Of a stretch of 64,000 nt of DNA, positions 49,620-55,993 are shown piece after piece (position 1 is the stretch's first letter; each line of letters begins with the position of its first letter). Under the pieces are notes generated by a model that did no database searches, was not told the DNA's origin, and saw nothing but the letters and a program-made list of their open reading frames with translations. Made by a program: the position numbers and the translations under genes. The stretch is from Pelomonas sp963422775 (lineage in GTDB: Bacteria; Pseudomonadota; Gammaproteobacteria; Burkholderiales; Burkholderiaceae_C): positions 62,001 to 126,000 of the forward strand of contig CAUJSJ030000032.1 of NCBI GenBank assembly GCA_963422775.4, read 5' to 3'.

Positions 49620-49793
49620 TCAGATGCGCACCATCTCGAAATCCTCTTTGCGTGCGCCGCAGTCAGGGCAGGTCCAATTCATGTCGACATCGGCCCAGGC
49701 GGTGCCCGGCGCAATGCCGTGCTCAGGATCGCCTGTCGCTTCGTCATAGATCCATCCACAGATCAGGCACATCCAGGTACTGGGTTCGCTCAC
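49620..49793 (-). CDS. Rubredoxin
   Basis: A 57-residue iron-sulfur electron carrier. The two Cys pairs that bind one iron are MCLICGWIYDEATGDPE and NWTCPDCGARKEDFEMV; the YDEATGD and GIAPGTAW segments complete the rubredoxin fold. The start is the GTG at 49793, which keeps the STW residues before the first Cys pair as in relatives; the ATG at 49772 would remove them. It heads the minus-strand run into pilG, 61 bp later, and is divergent from thiD. Confidence 0.93.
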   Translation of the reverse strand: MSEPSTWMCLICGWIYDEATGDPEHGIAPGTAWADVDMNWTCPDCGARKEDFEMVRI

Positions 49794-49954
49794 GGTGCTC
49801 AGAGTTTGCTCACTACAATCGAATCATTCTAGCCAGGGCTCGAGAGCGCAATGCTGAGGGCAAACGCCTGTGCCCAGGGCCTCAGGAGCGCCCTTTTAGC
49901 GGCAGACTCCACGCTTTGCGGCAGCTCTTTGACCGCGCTCGCCATGACCTCCCC

Positions 49955-50902
49955 ATGAGCCCAACACCTCCCCCCACCGAACCCGAGGTCGACGACCCCA
50001 CCGCCGAACAGGAGAGCCCGCCGCCAGCTTGCGTGCTGAGTTTCAACGCCAGCGACGCCTCCGGCGCCGGTGGCCTGGCGGGCGACGTGGCCACGATTGC
50101 GGCCATGGGCGCGCATTGCCTGCCCGTCGTGACCGCCATCGTGCTGCGCGACACGGCCGAGATCTTCGAGCACGAGAACCTCGACGCCGACACCGTGGCC
50201 GAGCAGGCCCGCCACATCCTGGAGGACGTGCCCATCACGGCCTGGAAAGTCGGCTTCCTGGGCAACGCCGAGGCGGTCAGCGCCGTGGCCGAGGTGTTGA
50301 GCGACTACCCCGACGTGCCCCTGGTGACTTACCTCCCGTCGGTGGCCTGGATCGACGAGGACGAGCAGCAGCAGTACCTGGACGCGCTGCGCGAGCTGGT
50401 GCTGCCGCAGACGGCCGTGCTGGTGGGCAACCACAAGACCATGACCGACTTCCTGCTGCCTGACTGGGACAACGAGCGCGCGCCGTCCGCCCGTGAGCTG
50501 GCCGTGGCCGCGGCACAGGCCGGCGCCCAGCACGTGCTGGTGACCGGCATGCAGCTGCCCAACCAGTTCGTGGACAACGTGCTGGCCAACTCGCAGGGGC
50601 CCATCACCGGCGAGAAGTTCGAGCGCTTCGAGACCGCCTTCGTCGGCGCGGGCGACACGCTGTCGGCGGCGCTGGCGGCCCTGCTGTCGGTCGGCGCCGA
50701 ACTGCACTCGGCCGTCAGCGAGGCGCTGTCCTTCCTGGACCAGTCGCTGGACGCGGGCTTTCGCCCCGGCATGGGCAACGTCATCCCAGACCGCTTCTTC
50801 TGGGCCCTGCCCGCGGCGGATGAGGAAGGCGGCGAGCCGCCCGACTTCGAGCCCGATCCCGAACCCGAGCAGCCGCCCAAGACGCCGCGCCGGATGCACT
50901 AA
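49955..50902 (+). CDS. thiD: ThiD-like hydroxymethylpyrimidine/phosphomethylpyrimidine kinase
   Basis: A ribokinase-fold protein of 315 residues acting in thiamine synthesis by homology. Visible are SFNASDASGAGGLAGDVATI (substrate loop), WKVGFLGNAEAVSAVAEVL, VGNHKTMTDFLLP and the anion-hole motif AFVGAGDTLSAALAAL. The extended acidic and proline-rich ends (first 25 and last 25 residues) are unlike E. coli ThiD. ATG 49955 is preferred; a Met four codons upstream is possible. It ends 18 bp before hemL. The 161-bp gap upstream holds a possible plus-strand -10 (TACAAT, 49814-49819). Confidence 0.85.
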   Translation: MSPTPPPTEPEVDDPTAEQESPPPACVLSFNASDASGAGGLAGDVATIAAMGAHCLPVVTAIVLRDTAEIFEHENLDADTVAEQARHILEDVPITAWKVGFLGNAEAVSAVAEVLSDYPDVPLVTYLPSVAWIDEDEQQQYLDALRELVLPQTAVLVGNHKTMTDFLLPDWDNERAPSARELAVAAAQAGAQHVLVTGMQLPNQFVDNVLANSQGPITGEKFERFETAFVGAGDTLSAALAALLSVGAELHSAVSEALSFLDQSLDAGFRPGMGNVIPDRFFWALPAADEEGGEPPDFEPDPEPEQPPKTPRRMH

Positions 50903-50920
50903 CTCCCTGATCCCATTCCC

Positions 50921-52216
50921 ATGGCCAGCCATTTCAGCAACGTCGAGCTCTTCGAGCGCGCCTCGCGCGTCATCCCCGGTGGCGTGAACTCGCCCGTGCG
51001 CGCCTTCCGCGCCGTGGGCGGCACACCGCGCTTCATCGCCCGTGGTGACGGCGCGTATATCTACGACGCCGAAGGCAAGCGCTACATCGACTACATCGGG
51101 TCCTGGGGGCCGATGATCCTGGGCCATGGCCACCCAGCCGTGCTGGAGGCGGTGACAAAGGCCGCCGCCGAGGGCTTCTCCTTCGGCGCACCCACAGAGC
51201 GCGAGATCGAACTCGCCGAAGAGATTCTCAAACTCGTGCCGAGCATGGACCAGGTGCGCCTGGTCAGCTCGGGCACCGAGGCGACGATGAGCGCCATCCG
51301 GCTGGCGCGCGGCGCCACCGGCCGCGCCAAGTTCATCAAGTTCGAGGGCTGCTACCACGGCCACACCGACGCCTTGCTCGTGAAGGCCGGCTCGGGCCTG
51401 GCCACCTTCGGCCACCCGACCAGCGCCGGCGTCACGCCGGGCGCGGCGGCTGACACCGTCGTCCTGGAATACAACAACGTCGAGCAGCTCGAAGCGGCCT
51501 TTGCGCAGTACGGCGGCGAGCTGGCCTGCGTCATCGTCGAGCCGATCGCCGGCAACATGAACTTCGTTCGCGCGTCCCTGCCCTTCATGGGCGCGATGCG
51601 CCGGCTGTGCACGCAACACGGTGCGCTGCTGCTGCTGGACGAGGTGATGACCGGCTTTCGAGTCGGCCTGGGCTCGGCGCAGGCCCACTACGCCCAGCTC
51701 ATCCCCGGTTTTGCGCCCGACATCTCTGTCTTCGGCAAGGTCATCGGCGGTGGCATGCCGCTGGCGGCCTTCGGTGCCAAGCGCGAGGTCATGCAGCACC
51801 TGGCGCCGCTGGGTGGCGTCTACCAGGCCGGCACGCTGTCCGGCAACCCGGTGGCCACGGCTTGCGGCCTGGCGACGCTGCGCGAGATCCAGAAGCCGGG
51901 GTTCTTCGACGCTCTTTCAGCCAAGACCCGCCTGCTGGTCGACGGCCTGAAGACGGTCGCCGCCGACAACGGCGTGCCCTTCAGTGCGGACAGTGAGGGT
52001 GGCATGTTCGGCTTCTTCCTGATGCCCGAGCTGCCGCAGAACTACGCCGCCGTCATGACGACGGACAAGGAGCGCTTCAACCGCTTCTTCCACGGCATGC
52101 TGGACGCCGGCATCTATCTTGCTCCGGCCCTTTACGAGGCGGGCTTCGTGTCGGCGGCCCACAGCCAGGCCGACCTCGACGCCACGCTCGCGGCCGCGCG
52201 CACCGCCTTGCGCTGA
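50921..52216 (+). CDS. hemL: Glutamate-1-semialdehyde 2,1-aminomutase
   Basis: A PLP enzyme giving 5-aminolevulinate for heme synthesis. The 431-residue product has ARVIPGGVNSPVRAF at the start, the GSWGPMILGHGHP loop, STEATMSAIRLARG-type phosphate contacts, VIVEPIAGNMN, LLLLDEVMTGFRVG and the PLP Lys in FGKVIGGGMPLAAFG. Full-length with all key residues. It supplies tetrapyrrole precursor, in keeping with the heme-rich oxidase locus in the window, though the two are not linked. It follows thiD by 18 bp. Confidence 0.97.
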   Translation: MASHFSNVELFERASRVIPGGVNSPVRAFRAVGGTPRFIARGDGAYIYDAEGKRYIDYIGSWGPMILGHGHPAVLEAVTKAAAEGFSFGAPTEREIELAEEILKLVPSMDQVRLVSSGTEATMSAIRLARGATGRAKFIKFEGCYHGHTDALLVKAGSGLATFGHPTSAGVTPGAAADTVVLEYNNVEQLEAAFAQYGGELACVIVEPIAGNMNFVRASLPFMGAMRRLCTQHGALLLLDEVMTGFRVGLGSAQAHYAQLIPGFAPDISVFGKVIGGGMPLAAFGAKREVMQHLAPLGGVYQAGTLSGNPVATACGLATLREIQKPGFFDALSAKTRLLVDGLKTVAADNGVPFSADSEGGMFGFFLMPELPQNYAAVMTTDKERFNRFFHGMLDAGIYLAPALYEAGFVSAAHSQADLDATLAAARTALR

Positions 52217-52222
52217 TCTCTC

Positions 52223-52330
52223 GCGCCCCTCGGGGCGCCACCGACATGAAAAAGCCCCCACGCTCACGCTGTTCGCTGCCCCCCGAGGGGGCGCATCAGT
52301 GGCTTCGGACGGCCGGGCGCCACTGACATG
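52223..52330. repeat. Palindromic intergenic repeat between hemL and mpl
   Basis: Two strong hairpins lie in the 111-bp gap: GCGCCCC/GGGGCGC (52223-52238) and GCCCCC/GGGGGC (52278-52292). The segment is bounded by near-identical direct repeats, GGCGCCACCGACATG (about 52234-52248) and GGCGCCACTGACATG (about 52316-52330), the second containing the mpl start codon. Similar GCCCCCCGAGGGGGC sequences are common between genes in Burkholderiales. It may also terminate hemL transcription. Confidence 0.6.
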
Positions 52331-53689
52331 CATCTCCACATCCTCGGCATCTGCGGCACCTTCATGGGCGGCCTCGCGGCACTCGCGCGCGAGGCTGGCC
52401 ACAAGGTCACCGGCTGCGACGCCAACGTCTACCCGCCGATGAGCACGCAGCTCGAAGCGCTGGGCATCGAGCTCATCACCGGTTTCGGCGCCGAGCAGCT
52501 GGCACTCAAGCCCGACGTCTTCGTCATCGGCAACGTCGTCACGCGCGGCGAGCGCTTCCCGCTGATGGAAGCCATCCTCGACGCCGGCCTGCCCTACACC
52601 TCGGGGCCACAGTGGCTGGCCGAGCACGTGCTGCAGGGCCGTCACACGCTGGCTGTGGCCGGCACGCATGGCAAGACGACGACGACCTCGATGCTGGCCT
52701 GGATTCTGGAGCATGCCGGGCTCAAGCCTGGCTTCCTGGTCGGCGGCGTGCCGCATAACTTCGGCGTCTCCGCGCGGCTGGGCGAAGGCAAGACCTTCGT
52801 CATCGAGGCCGACGAATACGACACCGCCTTCTTCGACAAGCGCAGCAAGTTCGTCCACTACCGGCCGCGCACGGCCATCCTGAACAACCTCGAGCACGAC
52901 CACGCCGACATCTTCCCGGACCTGGCCGCCATCGAGACGCAGTTCCACCACCTCGTGCGCACGGTGCCGGCCAGCGGCCGCCTCGTTGTCAACGCCCGCG
53001 AGGAGGCGCTGCAACGTGTCATCGCCCGTGGCTGCTGGAGCGAGGTGCTGCGCTTCGGCGCCAAAAAAGAAGAGGCCGGCATGCTGCGTGCGCGCGGCGA
53101 GCCGCAGGGCTTTGACGTGCTGCGCGGCAGCTTGAAGGTCGCCCGCGTCGAATGGGGTCTGATCGGCGAGCACAACCAGCTGAATGCGCTGGCTGCCATC
53201 GCTGCGGCCGAGCATGTCGGCGTGTCACCTGAGCAGTCAGCTGCCGCGCTGACCGAGTTTCAGAATGTGCGCCGTCGCATGGAACTGCGCGGTGAAGTAC
53301 GAGGCATCAAGGTCTACGACGACTTCGCGCATCACCCGACGGCCATCCGCACCACGGTCAACGGCCTGCGCCGCCGCATCGCGCCCGTCGAACGCATCCT
53401 CGCCATCTTCGAGCCGCGCTCCAACACGATGAAGCTGGGCACGATGAAGGCGCAGTTGCCGTGGGCGCTGGAAGAGGCGGACCTGGCCTTTTGCAATCAG
53501 CAGGGCTTGAGCTGGGATGCGAAGGAGGCGCTGGCGCCGATGGGTCAGCAGGCTTTTGTTGGCGCGGATGTGGATGCACTGGTAGCTGCGGTGGTCAAGG
53601 CCGCCAAGCCTGGGGACCATCTGCTGTGCATGAGCAATGGCGGGTTTGGCGGCATTCACGAGAAGCTGTTGGCTGCTTTGGCGAAGTAG
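52328..53689 (+). CDS. mpl: UDP-N-acetylmuramate:L-alanyl-gamma-D-glutamyl-meso-diaminopimelate ligase
   Basis: A Mur-ligase-family enzyme that recycles murein tripeptide by joining it to UDP-MurNAc. The 453-residue protein has HILGICGTFMGGLAALAREAGH at the N-terminus, ATP-binding GTHGKTTTTSMLAW, EADEYDTAFFDKRSKF, NNLEHDHADIF and YDDFAHHPTAI. The 3' end is duplicated imperfectly about 1.2 kb downstream, beyond the DUF4424 gene. Its start codon lies in the second copy of the direct repeat of the upstream intergenic element. Confidence 0.96.
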   Translation: MHLHILGICGTFMGGLAALAREAGHKVTGCDANVYPPMSTQLEALGIELITGFGAEQLALKPDVFVIGNVVTRGERFPLMEAILDAGLPYTSGPQWLAEHVLQGRHTLAVAGTHGKTTTTSMLAWILEHAGLKPGFLVGGVPHNFGVSARLGEGKTFVIEADEYDTAFFDKRSKFVHYRPRTAILNNLEHDHADIFPDLAAIETQFHHLVRTVPASGRLVVNAREEALQRVIARGCWSEVLRFGAKKEEAGMLRARGEPQGFDVLRGSLKVARVEWGLIGEHNQLNALAAIAAAEHVGVSPEQSAAALTEFQNVRRRMELRGEVRGIKVYDDFAHHPTAIRTTVNGLRRRIAPVERILAIFEPRSNTMKLGTMKAQLPWALEEADLAFCNQQGLSWDAKEALAPMGQQAFVGADVDALVAAVVKAAKPGDHLLCMSNGGFGGIHEKLLAALAK

Positions 53690-53719
53690 CGGCCCGTGGC
53701 CAACCCAAACACGACTGCA

Positions 53720-54748
53720 ATGACACGTCGCAATTCAATAGATGCGCACCTTATTCGCTTCGCCTTTTTGGCGGGTATTGCGCTGCCTACAGTGGCCTTT
53801 GCGAACGACACGACCGCTCGCGTCGGCGTCGGTGGTCTCGTGTTCACCAAGACACAGGCCATCTCGATGGAGTCGGAGCACTTGGTAATTTCACCAAGCC
53901 GCGTCCGTGTGGCCTACGCCTTTCGCAACACCACCAATCGGGATGTACGCACGGTTGTTGCGTTCCCTACGCCCGCGTATAGCGACTGCCTGACCGATTC
54001 GCAGACAGATCAGAATCAAAGACCAGTCGAAAACCTTGCCACGCGAGTCGATGGTGAACCAGTCACGACTACGCTGGTGCGTTCAGCCGTTATCGGAAAC
54101 GTCGACGTCACGCAGAAGCTGAAGGCGGCCGGGCTCACCGAGGCCCAGATCTTTCCGCCAATGCGCCTGCCGTTCTGCTCCAACCTTGCTGATGGCGACC
54201 CGCTCACCCCTGACCAGCGCAGGCGCGTGAACGCTGCATCACTGCCCAAGGGCGAGATGCGGACGGCGGATACCTACCACTGGACCCAGACCTTCCCCGC
54301 CAGTCGTACCGTACAGGTCGCGCACGACTACGACCCCCTTCCCGGCGGCATCTACGGCTTCCCGCATCTGGAGAAGCTGGACGATTCCAGCTGGATCCCG
54401 GTGTCCTCCATTTGGGGCGACGACACGGACAGAGCCTGCACCAGCGAGGGGGCAAGTACTGCAATCCTCGGCCGCGTCAAGCGCCTGCTACGCGATGGCG
54501 CCAAGAACGTCCAGGTCACGCTCAGGGATGTCGAGTACATCCTCGGCACAGCGCGAAATTGGAAGGGACCTATCGGCAGCTTCACGCTGGATCTGGCAAA
54601 GGAGCACCCGGAGGACGTGGTCTCGCTGTGCTTCCCCGGCCGCGCGAAGCAACTGGACGCCACCACGTTGCGATTCGAGCGCAAGGATTTCGTCCCGCCC
54701 GACCGCATCTACGTGAACTTCTATTCCTTCACCGCGTTCGAGCAATAG
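53720..54748 (+). CDS. Secreted DUF4424-family protein
   Basis: A 342-residue protein with a signal peptide (MTRRNSIDAHLIRFAFLAG, cleavage near VAFA) and a DUF4424-like body: ARVGVGGLVFTKTQAISMES near the start and VRVAYAFRNTTNRDV. The function is unknown; it may be a periplasmic or surface protein. The ATG at 53720 gives the clean signal peptide; a GTG eight codons earlier lacks a ribosome site. Base composition is visibly more AT-rich than the neighbours and the gene is flanked by mpl 3' sequence on both sides, which suggests acquisition by insertion. Confidence 0.82.
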   Translation: MTRRNSIDAHLIRFAFLAGIALPTVAFANDTTARVGVGGLVFTKTQAISMESEHLVISPSRVRVAYAFRNTTNRDVRTVVAFPTPAYSDCLTDSQTDQNQRPVENLATRVDGEPVTTTLVRSAVIGNVDVTQKLKAAGLTEAQIFPPMRLPFCSNLADGDPLTPDQRRRVNAASLPKGEMRTADTYHWTQTFPASRTVQVAHDYDPLPGGIYGFPHLEKLDDSSWIPVSSIWGDDTDRACTSEGASTAILGRVKRLLRDGAKNVQVTLRDVEYILGTARNWKGPIGSFTLDLAKEHPEDVVSLCFPGRAKQLDATTLRFERKDFVPPDRIYVNFYSFTAFEQ

Positions 54749-54814
54749 TCAGTCTGGCGGGAAAGTGGAGGCGTGGCCAATGCGAGTGGAACTCAGCACT
54801 TGCCGCACAACACC

Positions 54815-54888
54815 CATCTGCAGTGCATGAGCAACGGCGGTTTTTGGGGACACCCACGAGAACCTGCTGTCCGCTTTGACGAAGTGAC
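54815..54888 (+). pseudogene. Degenerate second copy of the mpl 3' end
   Basis: This segment aligns with the last 75 bases of mpl (53616-53689), about four bases in five identical by eye. It keeps CMSNGG and then, after a one-base frame change, HENLLSALTK and a stop, against HEKLLAALAK and a stop in mpl. It cannot be expressed as part of a ligase. The upstream similarity ends near CATCTGC. It is either the old mpl end left behind when DNA inserted, or the end carried in by the insert. Confidence 0.75.
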
Positions 54889-54908
54889 CGCCTCATCGAG
54901 AGGCCCAG

Positions 54909-55453
54909 CCGGGAGTCCCGCCCGGCGGCGGGGTAACTTTCTTCTGCGGCGCCAGAAGAAAGTCACCAAAGAAGAAGCGCTGAACCGCACACCATCGCGA
55001 CGGCGCCAGGAGCGGCGCGCGAAAACCTCCGCTGGCATTGCGGGACGAAGCGACCCGCTGCGCTCTCGCTGCTGTCCTTGTCACCAGCACCACTCATCGC
55101 ACCGTCAGCCCGCTTAACGCGCGGCTGCACGCCGGGCTCATCAGAAAACCAAATGCAGCGTCGCTCGGGCGACGCGACGGGCTCTCCCACTCGATGCGTC
55201 GCCCCAGCGACGCGGTATTCCCTGATGAGCCCGGCGTGCAGCCGGCGTTAACCGGCGTGAAGGGGCGATGGATGGTGCTCGTCATAGGGACAGCAGCGAG
55301 AGCGCAGCGGGTCGCGTCTCGGCAGAACACCAAAGCCGCTTTGTCCCCTGCCCACGGCACTTGGTGCTCGTGTGCGGTTCAGCGCCTCTTCTTTGGTGAC
55401 TTTCTTCTGGCGCCGCAGAAGAAAGTTACCCGCCCGCCGGGGCGGACTCCCGG
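54909..55453. repeat. 545-bp imperfect palindrome (long inverted repeat)
   Basis: The left arm (54909 to about 55147) and right arm (about 55219 to 55453) are near-perfect reverse complements at their outer 80 bp (CCGGGAGTCC, GTAACTTTCTTCTGCGGC, GCGCTGAACCGCACA) and again near the centre (CGCTGCGCTCTCGCTGCTGTC, GCTGCACGCCGGGCTCATCA). They are diverged in between. Two smaller GCGTCG/CGACGC hairpins lie in the centre. The transcript could fold into a hairpin hundreds of bases long. Short frames run through it on both strands, but they mirror one another and are not convincing genes. With the mpl remnant, it fills the 752-bp gap 54749-55500. Confidence 0.88.
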
Positions 55454-55500
55454 CAATGCACCGAGCAGACAAGCACGTCGCAAAACCAAACCGTGCCAAC

Positions 55501-55911
55501 TCACTTCCCGTACAACACCATCTGGGTGCAACGAAACAAGGCCACCGTCTTGCCCGTGTCCTTGTTCGTCACCACCGCATCCCAGATCTGCGTCGTCTTG
55601 CCGAGGTGAACCGGCCGGGCCACGCAGGCGATGGTGCCTTCACGTGCTGTGCCCAAGTGGTTGGACTTCAGCTCGATGGTCGTGAAGCCCACCGCGCCCG
55701 GCGGCAGGTTGGCGATGCAGCCGTAGCCGGCACAGGTGTCCGCCAGCGTCACGATGCTGCCGGCATGCAGGAAGCCGTTGGGCGCCATCAGCTCTTCGCG
55801 CACCACCAGCTCCGCCTTGATCTCGGTGGGGTCAGCGTGGGTGAAGACGATGCTCAGGTGGCCAGGCAGGTTCCTGGCGCCGAATTGATTGAGTTTGTCG
55901 GGGGTGGACAT
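55501..55911 (-). CDS. PaaI-type hotdog-fold thioesterase
   Basis: A 136-residue hotdog protein. The catalytic region LMAPNGFLHAGSIVTLADTC and the later FTTIELKSNHLGTAREG and CTQMVLYGK segments match PaaI-type acyl-CoA thioesterases. The natural substrate is unknown. ATG 55911 is fixed by GAGGAG six bases upstream; an in-frame Met 17 codons earlier falls in the upstream terminator. A strong terminator separates it from the metalloprotease gene. Confidence 0.9.
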   Translation of the reverse strand: MSTPDKLNQFGARNLPGHLSIVFTHADPTEIKAELVVREELMAPNGFLHAGSIVTLADTCAGYGCIANLPPGAVGFTTIELKSNHLGTAREGTIACVARPVHLGKTTQIWDAVVTNKDTGKTVALFRCTQMVLYGK

Positions 55912-55944
55912 GGCGAACTCCTCGAATTGGCGCGATGCTAAGAC

Positions 55945-55975
55945 AAGAAAAAAGGCCGGCATGAAGCCGGCCTTT
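55945..55975 (-). terminator. Rho-independent terminator after the metalloprotease gene
   Basis: AAAGGCCGGC (55951-55960) and GCCGGCCTTT (55966-55975) form a perfect 10-bp stem with a 5-nt loop. On the minus strand it is followed by a TTTTTT run. It lies about 20 bp after the metalloprotease stop. Confidence 0.87.
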
Positions 55976-55993
55976 GCATGAACACGGAGCTTG

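Noticed and set aside
49652..49954. N-terminal extension of the thiD frame over the rubredoxin gene
   Set aside because: It is antisense to the clear rubredoxin sequence and has no domain; the ribokinase fold begins after 49955.
54909..55453. CRISPR array
   Set aside because: The repeats are two long inverted arms, not short regularly spaced direct repeats, and no cas genes are present.
54909..55453. Insertion sequence
   Set aside because: No transposase reading frame lies between the arms; the centre is only about 70 bp of hairpin sequence.
54963..55499. Several 60-90 codon frames inside the large palindrome on both strands
   Set aside because: The frames in the two arms are copies of one another created by the inverted repeat; no ribosome sites or known families.
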